From NCBI RefSeq assembly GCF_003480435.1, contig NZ_QUJB01000014.1, positions 578 through 64,577 on the forward strand: DNA of 64,000 bases, read 5' to 3'. The notes beneath the pieces were generated by a model. That model was given only the letters and a program-made list of their open reading frames with translations. It was not told the DNA's origin and searched no databases. The stretch comes from Clostridium sp. AM30-24. Its GTDB lineage: Bacteria > Bacillota > Clostridia > Lachnospirales > Lachnospiraceae. Of the stretch, positions 35,709 through 44,931 are shown in pieces (the stretch's first letter is position 1; every line of letters begins with the position of its first letter). A program made the translations under genes and the position numbers.

Positions 35709-37022
35709 ATGAACGAGATCGTATCAAACCTGCTCGTATATGGCAGCCTGCCGGAAGACTCGATCCTCTGGCAGCTTGCGGATATCTGTGAGAAATTAAA
35801 GAATCAGACGGAAACAAAAGCAGCGCTGAGGACCCGTGTGTTCCATCAGGTAAAGAATCTCCTGACGGTTGCCACGGACTATGCGTTCGACAAAAACTTA
35901 TGGCACAACTATCTGACCTTTCTGTTAATTACAAATGAGAATCCGTTCAGTCTCGTCTGTGAGAAGATGGGGGCACAGGACGGAACCGTCAATAACTTTG
36001 TGACCCATGATTTTGACATGTTCAAGGAACTGTTCGACTACGATTTTTCCTGGCTGGAGAAGGAACTCTCCATCGACTGCTTTACTCAACTGACCCATTA
36101 TCAGGCAATCCGTAAAAAAGAGCTGATGTACAATAAAAATGTCAGTGAGAAAGTGAGAACCTTAAGCGAAAAGCTTGAGACTGCCAAGTCCGGAGCGGAT
36201 TTCTTCAAATATGTTACAGAATTCTATAAAGATTTCGGTGTCGGCATGTTTGGACTCAACAAGGCATTCCGAATCGCTGAGAACGGGGATGGATCCGTCC
36301 GCTTCCTGCCGATCAACAACATGGATGCAGTGATGCTGGACGATCTGATCGGATATGAGCTTCAGAAGAAGAAACTTGTGGAGAACACACAGGCATTCTG
36401 TGATGGAAAAGCAGCAAACAATGTCCTGTTATTCGGTGACAGCGGTACAGGTAAATCCACCAGCATCAAGGCCATCGTCAATCAGTTTTATCCACAGGGC
36501 CTGCGCATGATCGAGATCTACAAGCATCAGTTTAAGGATCTCTCCACGATCATCGCCCAGATCAAGAACCGCAACTACAAGTTCATTATCTATATGGACG
36601 ATCTCTCCTTTGAGGAATTTGAGATCGAGTACAAGTTCCTGAAGGCTGTTATCGAGGGCGGTGTTGAGACAAAGCCGGACAATGTCCTGATCTATGCGAC
36701 ATCAAACCGTCGTCATCTCATCAAGGAGACCTGGAAGGACCGGGAGGATATGGAACACAGCGAGGATCTGCATCGTTCCGATACGATGGAGGAGAAGCTC
36801 TCTCTGGTCAACCGTTTCGGCCTTTCCATCTACTATGCGAAACCGAACAAGGAAGGTTTCAACGAGATGGCAGTGGCACTCGCGAGACGCGCGGGCATCA
36901 CACCGGAGACCATGTCCGACGAGGAGATCTGCTACGAGGCAAATCGCTTCGAAATGCGCGGCGGCGGACTTTCCGGTCGCACGGCACAGCAGTTTGCGAA
37001 TTATCTGCTTACGATCAAATAA
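35709..37022 (+). CDS. DUF815 family AAA-like ATPase
   Basis: A 437-residue protein. An N-terminal 200-residue helical part is followed by a P-loop ATPase with VLLFGDSGTGKSTS near residue 240 and a Walker B-like FIIYMDDLSFEE near residue 300. The C-terminal part contains a TSNRRHLI sensor-like motif. The DUF815 family is widespread in bacteria without a settled function. The start is ATG 35,709, after GAGAGGAAACT. It stands alone between two terminators. Confidence 0.85.
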   Translation: MNEIVSNLLVYGSLPEDSILWQLADICEKLKNQTETKAALRTRVFHQVKNLLTVATDYAFDKNLWHNYLTFLLITNENPFSLVCEKMGAQDGTVNNFVTHDFDMFKELFDYDFSWLEKELSIDCFTQLTHYQAIRKKELMYNKNVSEKVRTLSEKLETAKSGADFFKYVTEFYKDFGVGMFGLNKAFRIAENGDGSVRFLPINNMDAVMLDDLIGYELQKKKLVENTQAFCDGKAANNVLLFGDSGTGKSTSIKAIVNQFYPQGLRMIEIYKHQFKDLSTIIAQIKNRNYKFIIYMDDLSFEEFEIEYKFLKAVIEGGVETKPDNVLIYATSNRRHLIKETWKDREDMEHSEDLHRSDTMEEKLSLVNRFGLSIYYAKPNKEGFNEMAVALARRAGITPETMSDEEICYEANRFEMRGGGLSGRTAQQFANYLLTIK

Positions 37023-37037
37023 AGAGAAAAAGAAGAA

Positions 37038-37079
37038 ACATGGGCTGCCGCACGTTAGTGCGACAGCCCATGTTCTTTT
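37038..37079 (+). terminator. Terminator after the DUF815 gene
   Basis: ACATGGGCTG (37,038-37,047) pairs with 37,064-37,073, with inner CGCAC/GTGCG pairing, followed by TCTTTTC. Confidence 0.92.
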
Positions 37080-37174
37080 CTGGCTGGCAGAGATTCCGGT
37101 GAATTCAGATTTTACTGTAAAGAAATGTTAAGAAAAAAGATACAATGCTAAAAATAGTAATAAAACGCATAAAA

Positions 37175-37233
37175 TGACGAAAAATAACGAATTGTTTTTA
37201 TAATTACACACCTGTTTTAACTATGTTTCGACA
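37175..37233 (+). promoter_or_regulatory. Two 0A boxes upstream of spo0A
   Basis: TGACGAA at 37,175-37,181 and TTCGACA at 37,227-37,233 (reverse complement TGTCGAA) both fit the Spo0A target TGNCGAA. A possible -10 TATAAT lies at 37,246-37,251. This fits autoregulation of spo0A. Confidence 0.75.
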
Positions 37234-37361
37234 TGGACGCATTACTATAATGTCTATATTCTTGCCGGGGATACTAAGAAAGTAAAAGATTATGTCAGAC
37301 GCCCGGAGGGAACGGGGAAAATGACCGAAAAGAAATCTTATGTGTAATAGGAGGAATAATT

Positions 37362-38171
37362 ATGGCAGAGTTATCGATTGCAATCGCGGATGACAACAGG
37401 CAGACTTTGAATTTACTTGGCGAAATTCTGGAAAAAGAGGATGGGATCCATGTAGTTGGAAAAGCGGATAATGGTGAGGACGCATACAACATGATTGTCA
37501 GGACTAATCCGGATATTGTCCTTATGGACGTGATCATGCCGAGGCTTGACGGAATTTCTGTCATGGAGAAAGTAAAAAATAACACGCAGATGAAACATTA
37601 CCCGTCCTTCATCATGGTGACAGCGGCCAGCAGCCAGGATGTGACGGAGGATGCGTTCCGGCTCGGAGCCAATTACTATATTATGAAGCCGTTCAACAGG
37701 GACGTTATTCTGGATAAGATCCACAGAGTCTGTCGCGGTCGGATAAAAGCGGCGGGTGCGGTACATACGGATGTGAAGAAGGTTCAGCCGTATCTTGATA
37801 AAGAGACCTATATGGAACAGAATCTTGAGACGGATGTGACCCAGATGCTGCATGAGATCGGAATTCCGGCCCATATTAAGGGATACCAGTATCTGAGGGA
37901 TGCTATTATCATGTCCGTCCGTGACCCGGAAATGTTGTCCTCCGTCACAAAGATCCTGTATCCGACGATCGCGAAGACTCATAAGACGACACCGAGCCGC
38001 GTGGAGCGCGCCATCCGTCATGCCATCGAGGTGGCGTGGGGACGGGGAGAGCTGGATACATTGAACAGTCTTTTTGGATACACGGTAAGCGGAGGCAAGG
38101 GGAAACCGACGAATTCTGAATTTATTGCACTGATCACAGACAAAATCCGACTGGATTACAAACATATCTGA
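37362..38171 (+). CDS. spo0A: Sporulation master regulator Spo0A
   Basis: A 269-residue response regulator. The receiver domain has Asp10/Asp11 and phospho-acceptor Asp56 ([14 protein letters not shown]) and Lys near 108. The C-terminal Spo0A DNA-binding domain runs from about residue 150 ([20 protein letters not shown]) and contains [14 protein letters not shown]. It controls entry into sporulation and so indicates a spore-forming lineage. GGAGG lies before the ATG, and two 0A boxes lie upstream. Confidence 0.97.
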   Translation: MAELSIAIADDNRQTLNLLGEILEKEDGIHVVGKADNGEDAYNMIVRTNPDIVLMDVIMPRLDGISVMEKVKNNTQMKHYPSFIMVTAASSQDVTEDAFRLGANYYIMKPFNRDVILDKIHRVCRGRIKAAGAVHTDVKKVQPYLDKETYMEQNLETDVTQMLHEIGIPAHIKGYQYLRDAIIMSVRDPEMLSSVTKILYPTIAKTHKTTPSRVERAIRHAIEVAWGRGELDTLNSLFGYTVSGGKGKPTNSEFIALITDKIRLDYKHI

Positions 38172-38336
38172 AAAATCTGAAAAACAAAAAAAGACCCACT
38201 TTCTAATTTCACAGGGATGTGTTATACTGAATTTAATAGCGAATCGGCAGAGTTCCGTAATATAAAAGACAACGGGACTTTGCTTTCTGCCAGAAACCAA
38301 GGGCTGGCAGCAAGAAAAGTGGAAGGATGGGTTGTC

Positions 38337-39782
38337 ATGAAGAAAATATTGTTTGTCGCTTCCGAGGCTGTACCTTTTATCAAGACCGGCGGACTTGCCG
38401 ATGTTGTGGGATCCTTACCGAAATGTTTTGATAAAGAATATTTTGATGTGCGGGTCATGATCCCGAAATATCTCTGCATCAAAGATAAATTTTTGAGTAA
38501 CCTTACTTATGTAAACCATTTCTATATGGATTACCTGGGACAGAGCCGCTATGTCGGAATCCTTGAATATGTATATGAAGGAATCACCTTCTATTTTATC
38601 GATAATGAGAGCTACTTCTGGGGCGACAAGCCATATGGAGACTGGTATTATGACCTGGAGAAATTCTCATTCTTCTCACAGGCAGCGTTATCTGCACTTC
38701 CGGTGATCGGCTGGAGACCGGATTTGATTCACTGCCACGACTGGCAGACCGGACTGATCCCGGTATACTTAAAGAGCCGGTTCGGTGAGGGAGAATTCTT
38801 CCACGGGATCAAGTCTGTCATGACGATCCACAACCTGAAATTCCAGGGTGTCTGGGACGTGAAGACGATCCAGAGATTCTCAGGGCTTCCGGATTACTTC
38901 TTTGCGCCGGATAAGTTAGAGGCATACAAGGATGGAAATATGCTGAAGGGCGGTCTTGTATACGCCGATGCGATCACGACCGTCAGCAATACTTATGCGG
39001 AGGAGATCAAGACCCCGTTCTACGGTGAGGGCCTTGACGGACTTATGCGGGCGAGATCCGGCGATCTTCGCGGCATTGTAAACGGTATCGACTATGATGT
39101 CTTCAACCCGGAGACGGATCCGGATATCGTTCAGAATTACAACGCGAAAAATTTTAGAAAAGAGAAAGTGAAAAATAAACGCGCGCTTCAGGAAGAGCTT
39201 GGTCTCGCGAAGGACGATAAGAAGTTCATGATCGGTATCGTCTCAAGACTCACAGGACAGAAAGGTCTTGATCTGATCCAGTGTGTAATGGATGAGATCT
39301 GTACGGATGATGTTCAGTTAGTAGTCCTCGGAACCGGTGATGAGAATTATGAAAATATGTTCCGTTATTACGACTGGAAGTATCATGACCGGGTATCGGC
39401 GCAGATCTACTATTCCGAGCCGCTGTCCCACAAGATCTACGCGGCCTGTGATGCGTTCCTGATGCCGTCCTTATTTGAGCCATGCGGCCTTAGCCAGCTT
39501 ATGGCGCTCCGCTATGGAACGGTGCCGATCGTCCGTGAGACAGGCGGCTTAAAGGATACGGTATGGCCATACAACGAGTTTGAGGGAACGGGAACAGGAT
39601 TCTCGTTCGCAAACTACAATGCCCACGAGATGCTCAATATTATCCGTTACGCGAAACATATCTTTTATGATAAGAAGCGTGAGTGGAACAAGATCATTGA
39701 CCGGGCGATGGCAGTGGATTTCTCATGGAAGACGTCTGCCGGAAAGTATCAGGAATTGTATGACTGGCTGATCGGATACTAA
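38337..39782 (+). CDS. glgA: Glycogen synthase (ADP-glucose type)
   Basis: A GT5-family enzyme of 481 residues. The N-terminal motif KTGGLADVVGSLPK binds ADP-glucose, and the C-terminal EPCGLSQLMALRYGTVP/RETGGLKDTV region carries the catalytic Glu. It extends glycogen chains. The start is ATG 38,337 after GGAAGG. Other glg genes are not adjacent in this window. Confidence 0.96.
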   Translation: MKKILFVASEAVPFIKTGGLADVVGSLPKCFDKEYFDVRVMIPKYLCIKDKFLSNLTYVNHFYMDYLGQSRYVGILEYVYEGITFYFIDNESYFWGDKPYGDWYYDLEKFSFFSQAALSALPVIGWRPDLIHCHDWQTGLIPVYLKSRFGEGEFFHGIKSVMTIHNLKFQGVWDVKTIQRFSGLPDYFFAPDKLEAYKDGNMLKGGLVYADAITTVSNTYAEEIKTPFYGEGLDGLMRARSGDLRGIVNGIDYDVFNPETDPDIVQNYNAKNFRKEKVKNKRALQEELGLAKDDKKFMIGIVSRLTGQKGLDLIQCVMDEICTDDVQLVVLGTGDENYENMFRYYDWKYHDRVSAQIYYSEPLSHKIYAACDAFLMPSLFEPCGLSQLMALRYGTVPIVRETGGLKDTVWPYNEFEGTGTGFSFANYNAHEMLNIIRYAKHIFYDKKREWNKIIDRAMAVDFSWKTSAGKYQELYDWLIGY

Positions 39783-39817
39783 AATAATTTGGAAATACTG
39801 ACATAAAAGAGGAAAAC

Positions 39818-40276
39818 ATGACAATGTGGAATGAATTTCTTGGAAACCAGATACTGGTCAGTGCAGTGCTCGGATGGACAGTGGCGCAGTTTTTAAAGAC
39901 CGTGATCGATATGGTGATCAATAAGTCTTTTAACCCGGAGCGGATCTTCGGCTCCGGCGGAATGCCAAGCTCTCATTCGGCGACGGTCTGCGCGCTTACG
40001 ACGGCATCCGGAATGAAGTATGGAGTGGGAAGCTTTGAGTTTGCCATCAGCTTTGTTCTCTCGATGATCGTAATGTACGACGCGATGGGTGTAAGACGGG
40101 AGACCGGAAAGCAGGCCAAACTGTTGAACAGTGTTTTCTTTGAGAATATCCTGAATTTAGACGGAGTTTTTCTCCAGGAAAAGCTGAAAGAATATGTGGG
40201 ACATACGCCGCTGCAGGTAGTTGCGGGAGCAGTCCTTGGTATCCTTCTGGCAGTGCTTACTGGTAAATTGTACTAA
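39818..40276 (+). CDS. DUF212 (divergent PAP2-like) membrane protein
   Basis: A 152-residue membrane protein with about four hydrophobic segments and the PAP2-like motif GGMPSSHSATVCALTTA near residue 47. It belongs to the divergent PAP2 family (YuiD-like). Substrate is unknown. It starts 35 bases after glgA and may be co-transcribed. Confidence 0.88.
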   Translation: MTMWNEFLGNQILVSAVLGWTVAQFLKTVIDMVINKSFNPERIFGSGGMPSSHSATVCALTTASGMKYGVGSFEFAISFVLSMIVMYDAMGVRRETGKQAKLLNSVFFENILNLDGVFLQEKLKEYVGHTPLQVVAGAVLGILLAVLTGKLY

Positions 40277-40284
40277 ATTAAAAG

Positions 40285-40302
40285 AAAATTGTGTACAATT
40301 TT
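40285..40302. other. 18-bp perfect palindrome after the DUF212 gene
   Basis: AAAATTGT-GT-ACAATTTT. It lies 10 bases after the DUF212 stop and about 70 bases before the ppdK promoter. It could be a weak terminator or an operator. Confidence 0.5.
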
Positions 40303-40361
40303 AACCAAGAAAAACGACGGAAATTTACAGAAATATGTGAAAGAATCACGAAACTTTTATA

Positions 40362-40398
40362 AAGGGATGTTGCAATTTTTGGCAACATCCCTTATAAT
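40362..40398 (+). promoter_or_regulatory. ppdK promoter with 12-bp operator palindrome
   Basis: AAGGGATGTTGC (40,362-40,373) pairs perfectly with 40,382-40,393 (8-base centre). TTGCAA at 40,370-40,375 and TATAAT at 40,393-40,398, 17 bases apart, form a promoter that the palindrome covers. The leader to the ppdK ATG is about 150 bases. An unknown regulator probably binds here; as RNA it would lie upstream of the transcription start. Confidence 0.72.
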
Positions 40399-40554
40399 AT
40401 GTACAGGCCTTTTTTCCGACACTCGATTTTTTTTGTGCGATATTTCCAAACCGGAGTTACGTGATGGGGGAGCGGAAGTATTGCAGGGGAGCAAAGAGAT
40501 GAGGGCAATATAGACATCTTAGTCTAAACTAAATTTTAGGAGGAATAACAACTT

Positions 40555-43194
40555 ATGGCAAAGTGGGTTTATAAGTTTGAAGAAGGCAGCGCGGCAATGA
40601 GAAATCTTCTCGGCGGCAAAGGCTGCAACCTTGCGGAGATGACAAATCTTGGCATGCCGATCCCGCAGGGATTTACAGTAACAACAGAAGCCTGCACAGA
40701 CTACTACAACAGTGGAAAACAGATCACAAAAGAGATTCAGGATCAGATCTTTGAGGCTTTAACATGGCTCGAGGGTGTAAACGGAAAGAAATTCGGTGAT
40801 ACCGAGGATCCGTTACTTGTATCTGTACGTTCCGGTGCACGTGCATCTATGCCGGGTATGATGGATACCATCTTAAACCTCGGTTTAAATGATGTAGCAG
40901 TAGAAGGTTTCGCAAAGAAGACAGGTAATCCGCGTTTCGCATATGACTCCTACAGAAGATTCATCCAGATGTATTCTGACGTCGTTATGGAAGTTCCGAA
41001 GTCCTACTTCGAGAAGATCATCGACGAAATGAAGGAAGCAAAAGGCGTTCACTATGATACAGAGTTAGACGCTAACGATTTAAAGGAGCTTGCTGAGAAG
41101 TTCAAAGCTGTATACAAAGAGGCTATGAACGGCGAAGAGTTCCCGCAGGATCCGAAGGAACAGTTAATGGGAGCTGTGAAAGCTGTATTCCGTTCCTGGG
41201 ACAACCCGCGTGCGATCGTTTACCGTCGTATGAATGATATTCCAGGCGACTGGGGTACTGCAGTAAACGTACAGACAATGGTATTCGGTAACAAGGGTGA
41301 GACATCCGGTACAGGTGTTGCCTTTACACGTAACCCGTCCACAGGTGAGAAGGGTATTTTCGGTGAGTACCTGATCAACGCACAGGGCGAGGACGTTGTT
41401 GCCGGTGTTCGTACTCCGCAGCCGATCACCCAGCTTGAGAAAGACCTTCCGGAGTGCTACAAGCAGTTCATGGAACTGGCTATGAAACTTGAGAATCATT
41501 TCCACGACATGCAGGATATGGAGTTCACAATCGAGGAAGGTAAGCTCTACTTCTTACAGACACGTAATGGTAAGAGAACTGCTCCGGCTGCAATCCAGAT
41601 CGCATGCGATTTAGTAGATGAGGGACAGATCACTCCTGAGGAAGCTGTTTGCAGAATCGAAGCAAAATCCCTCGATCAGTTATTACATCCGACCTTCGAT
41701 CCGGCTGCATTAAAGGCAGGCGAGGTTATCGGACAGGCTCTTCCGGCTTCCCCGGGTGCTGCAGCTGGTAAAGTCTGCTTCACAGCAGATGACGCTAAGG
41801 CAGCTGGTATCGGCGGCAAGGGCGAGAGAGTGATTCTGGTTCGTCTTGAGACATCCCCGGAGGATATCGAGGGAATGCACGCTGCACAGGGTATCTTAAC
41901 AGTCCGCGGTGGTATGACATCCCACGCTGCAGTAGTTGCACGTGGTATGGGTACCTGCTGTGTATCCGGCTGCGGCGAGATCAAGATCAACGAGGAGAAG
42001 AAGGAATTCACACTCGGCGGACATACCTTCCACGAGGGCGATTACATCTCCTTAGACGGTACAACAGGTAAGATCTACAACGGTGATATCAAGACTCAGG
42101 AAGCATCCGTAGGCGGAAACTTCAAGAGAATCATGGATTGGGCTGACTCCTTCAGAAAACTTGGTGTCCGCACAAACGCTGATACACCGGCTGATACAAA
42201 GAACGCAGTTAAGCTTGGCGCAGAGGGCATCGGCCTTTGCCGTACTGAGCATATGTTCTTCGATCCGGAGAGAATCCACAACTTAAGAAGAATGATCGTT
42301 TCTGATACAGTAGAGGCAAGAGAGGAAGCATTAAGCAAACTTCTTCCGTACCAGAAGGGCGACTTCAAGGCTATGTACAAGGCACTCGAGGGCAGACCAA
42401 TGACAGTCCGCTACTTAGATCCGCCGCTGCATGAGTTCACTCCTAAGACAGAGGAAGAGATGGCTGATCTTGCAAAAGATATGGGCATCACTGTTGATGA
42501 AGTAAAGAAGAAATGCGACGAACTTCACGAGTTCAACCCGATGATGGGTCACCGTGGATGCCGTCTTGCAGTTACTTATCCGGAGCTTGCAAAGATGCAG
42601 ACTCGTGCCGTTATGGAAGCTGCGATCGAAGTTCAGGAAGAAGAGGGCTATGAGATCGTTCCGGAGATCATGATTCCGCTTGTTGGTGAGAAGAAAGAGC
42701 TCAAGTTCGTGAAAGACATCGTTGTTGAGGTTGCTGAGCAGGTTAAGAAAGAGAAAGGCTCCGATATGAAGTACCACATTGGTACAATGATCGAGATCCC
42801 GCGTGCAGCTCTTACTGCAGGCCAGATCGCTGAGGAAGCTGAGTTCTTCTCCTTCGGTACAAACGACCTGACACAGATGACATTCGGCTTCTCCCGTGAC
42901 GATGCAGGTAAGTTCCTTGATTCCTACTACAAGGCAAAGATTTACGAGTCTGATCCGTTCGCAAGACTTGACCAGACTGGTGTTGGCCGTCTCGTAGAGC
43001 TCGCAGTTAAGGAAGGACGCGCAACACGTCCGGAGTTAAAGTGCGGTATCTGCGGCGAGCACGGCGGAGATCCGTCTTCCGTAGAGTTCTGCCACAAGGT
43101 TGGCTTAAACTACGTAAGCTGCTCACCGTTCCGTGTACCGATCGCAAGACTTGCTGCTGCACAGGCTGCTCTTCATGAGAAAGGTTACAAATAG
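40555..43194 (+). CDS. ppdK: Pyruvate, phosphate dikinase
   Basis: A full-length enzyme of 879 residues interconverting pyruvate and PEP with ATP and phosphate. The ATP-grasp N-terminal part has LLGGKGCNLAEM; the swivelling phosphohistidine is in GGMTSHAAVVARGMG; the PEP-binding C-terminal TIM barrel has IGTMIEIPRAAL and the catalytic Cys in KCGICGEHGGDP. It is central to PPi-linked glycolysis in many clostridia. GGAGG precedes the ATG. Its own promoter has an operator-like palindrome. Confidence 0.97.
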   Translation: MAKWVYKFEEGSAAMRNLLGGKGCNLAEMTNLGMPIPQGFTVTTEACTDYYNSGKQITKEIQDQIFEALTWLEGVNGKKFGDTEDPLLVSVRSGARASMPGMMDTILNLGLNDVAVEGFAKKTGNPRFAYDSYRRFIQMYSDVVMEVPKSYFEKIIDEMKEAKGVHYDTELDANDLKELAEKFKAVYKEAMNGEEFPQDPKEQLMGAVKAVFRSWDNPRAIVYRRMNDIPGDWGTAVNVQTMVFGNKGETSGTGVAFTRNPSTGEKGIFGEYLINAQGEDVVAGVRTPQPITQLEKDLPECYKQFMELAMKLENHFHDMQDMEFTIEEGKLYFLQTRNGKRTAPAAIQIACDLVDEGQITPEEAVCRIEAKSLDQLLHPTFDPAALKAGEVIGQALPASPGAAAGKVCFTADDAKAAGIGGKGERVILVRLETSPEDIEGMHAAQGILTVRGGMTSHAAVVARGMGTCCVSGCGEIKINEEKKEFTLGGHTFHEGDYISLDGTTGKIYNGDIKTQEASVGGNFKRIMDWADSFRKLGVRTNADTPADTKNAVKLGAEGIGLCRTEHMFFDPERIHNLRRMIVSDTVEAREEALSKLLPYQKGDFKAMYKALEGRPMTVRYLDPPLHEFTPKTEEEMADLAKDMGITVDEVKKKCDELHEFNPMMGHRGCRLAVTYPELAKMQTRAVMEAAIEVQEEEGYEIVPEIMIPLVGEKKELKFVKDIVVEVAEQVKKEKGSDMKYHIGTMIEIPRAALTAGQIAEEAEFFSFGTNDLTQMTFGFSRDDAGKFLDSYYKAKIYESDPFARLDQTGVGRLVELAVKEGRATRPELKCGICGEHGGDPSSVEFCHKVGLNYVSCSPFRVPIARLAAAQAALHEKGYK

Positions 43195-43245
43195 GATCTG
43201 ACTGACGCGAAGCGTAAAGTTGAATCTTTATAAAATGTAAAAATG

Positions 43246-43278
43246 AGATCCCCCGGAAGTTTTTCTGGGGGATCTTTT
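43246..43278 (+). terminator. Terminator after ppdK
   Basis: AGATCCCCC (43,246-43,254) pairs with GGGGGATCT (43,267-43,275), followed by four T. Confidence 0.92.
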
Positions 43279-43295
43279 GAAAAGGGAGAAGCAAT

Positions 43296-44195
43296 ATGAA
43301 GGTATTAAATATTGGATCTCTGAATATTGACCGTGTGTACGGAGTAGATCACTTTGTAAGACCGGGAGAGACGATCAAGACGAGAACGTATGCGGAGGCC
43401 TGCGGCGGAAAAGGATTAAATCAGTCGATCGCTCTGGCACGTTCCGGGGCGGAAGTGCATCATGTGGGCGCTGTTGGAGCGGACGGGGGAATGCTCTTAG
43501 ATGTTCTCAAGGCGTCCGGGGTACATATAGAAGGTACAAAGAGTCTTTCCGGAGCCAGCGGTCACGCGGTGATCCAGGTGGATCAGAATGGACAGAACAA
43601 TATTATCATCTGCGGCGGAGCTAACGATTCCGTATCGAAGGAAATGATTGACGAGGCGGTAAAAGAGGTGGAAGAGGGAGATATCGTCCTTCTCCAGAAC
43701 GAGATCTCCAATGTGGGATATGCAGCTGAGACGGCGAAGAAGGCCGGAGCGAAGGTCGCGCTGAATCCGTCCCCGATCAACGAGAATCTGAAGACGATCC
43801 CGATGAATCTGGTGGATTATTTTATTCTTAACGAGATCGAGGGAAAAGAGATCTCCGGAGCGGAGAGTGAGGAACCGGAAGAGATCATGGAGAAGCTGAA
43901 GGCGAAATATCCGGATGCCGCTTTTGTATTAACGCTGGGTGAAAAAGGGTCCTGGTATTTTGATAAGGCCAGGTGCTTCAAACAGGATATTTATAAAGTT
44001 AAAGCAGTGGATACCACTGCGGCGGGAGATACCTTCTGTGGATATTTCCTGTCCGGAATCACAAAAGGAAGAGAGATTCCGGAGATTCTGAAAACGGCAA
44101 GTGCCGCCAGTGCCATCGCCGTAAGCCGGAACGGCGCGGCTCCGAGTATTCCGGAGTATGAGGAAGTGGAGGAATTTGTGGCGGAGCGCGGGTAA
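43296..44195 (+). CDS. PfkB-family carbohydrate kinase (ribokinase-like)
   Basis: A 299-residue sugar kinase. The N-terminal signature is EACGGKGLNQSIALARSGA; the C-terminal ATP/catalytic motif is DTTAAGDTFCGYF, with the catalytic Asp in AAGD. Ribose or another sugar is likely, but no transporter or pathway neighbours are present, so the substrate is open. The start follows AAAGGGAG, after the ppdK terminator. Confidence 0.92.
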   Translation: MKVLNIGSLNIDRVYGVDHFVRPGETIKTRTYAEACGGKGLNQSIALARSGAEVHHVGAVGADGGMLLDVLKASGVHIEGTKSLSGASGHAVIQVDQNGQNNIIICGGANDSVSKEMIDEAVKEVEEGDIVLLQNEISNVGYAAETAKKAGAKVALNPSPINENLKTIPMNLVDYFILNEIEGKEISGAESEEPEEIMEKLKAKYPDAAFVLTLGEKGSWYFDKARCFKQDIYKVKAVDTTAAGDTFCGYFLSGITKGREIPEILKTASAASAIAVSRNGAAPSIPEYEEVEEFVAERG

Positions 44196-44272
44196 GAAGA
44201 TAGAAAATATGAGCCAGTATTAAAAAAGGCTGAATAGGAATAAAAAATTGTTGCGGCAAGACGCAAAGAACT

Positions 44273-44330
44273 AAAAAATGTCATGAAAGAAAGCATCTGG
44301 AAAGAAAGCTTATATTCATGACATTTTTTT
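44273..44330 (+). terminator. Terminator after the PfkB gene
   Basis: AAAAAATGTCATGAA (44,273-44,287) pairs with 44,315-44,329, ending in seven T. It can work in both directions. Confidence 0.88.
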
Positions 44331-44387
44331 ATAAAACAATCTAATTTAGTATAAACAAAGTTTATTGTGATACTTGATTCGATTTAG

Positions 44388-44441
44388 AAAAGACCGGAGA
44401 TGTTTGACGAAAAATATACGGCAAACAATTTCAGGTCTTTT
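44388..44441 (-). terminator. Terminator of the second acetolactate synthase operon
   Basis: On the minus strand AAAAGACC pairs with GGTCTTTT (44,388-44,395 with 44,434-44,441), with inner GTTTG/CAAAC pairing. T's follow. It starts 4 bases after the stop of the small subunit gene. Confidence 0.82.
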
Positions 44442-44445
44442 ATAC

Positions 44446-44919
44446 TCAGTCTTTCGACATACAGATCGTACCCGTCCGCTGAAGCTCCAGAATACCAAAG
44501 CTTCTCACAAGTTCAATGAAATCTGTGATCACATCCGGTGCAGCATGGAACTCGATGACCATGCTCTTTGGGGAGACGTGGACGATCTTGGCACCCATAA
44601 CGCTGCAGAGTTCGATCAAAGAGCTGCGGTTTGTCGCGGAGTAGGAGACTTTGATGAGCATCATCTCCAAGAGGACGCTGCGGGTCTCCTCGAGGCGGCG
44701 GACTTTGATCACGTCCAGTTTCTTGTTTAAGTGTTTCTCAATCTGATCGACAGTGCGCTGGTCGCCGGTGGAGACGATGGTCATGCTGGAAATATCATGG
44801 CGTTCCGTCTCGCCCACGGCCAGACTGTCGATGTTGAAGCCTCTTCTCGCGAAAAGACCGGATATCTGGGAGAGAACACCGTCTTTATTTTCTACAAGTA
44901 CAGAAAAAATACCTTTCAT
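44446..44919 (-). CDS. ilvN: Acetolactate synthase small subunit, second copy
   Basis: A 157-residue ACT-domain regulatory subunit (FSVLVENKDGVLSQISGLFA) for the adjacent large subunit. It differs clearly from the copy at 32,191 in length and sequence. It is transcribed leftward, 12 bases after its large subunit. Confidence 0.93.
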   Translation of the reverse strand: MKGIFSVLVENKDGVLSQISGLFARRGFNIDSLAVGETERHDISSMTIVSTGDQRTVDQIEKHLNKKLDVIKVRRLEETRSVLLEMMLIKVSYSATNRSSLIELCSVMGAKIVHVSPKSMVIEFHAAPDVITDFIELVRSFGILELQRTGTICMSKD

Positions 44920-44931
44920 CTTGCGTTCTCC

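Noticed and set aside
40289-40513. Small open frame between the DUF212 gene and ppdK
   Set aside because: It spans the ppdK promoter and palindrome and has no ribosome site or recognisable sequence.
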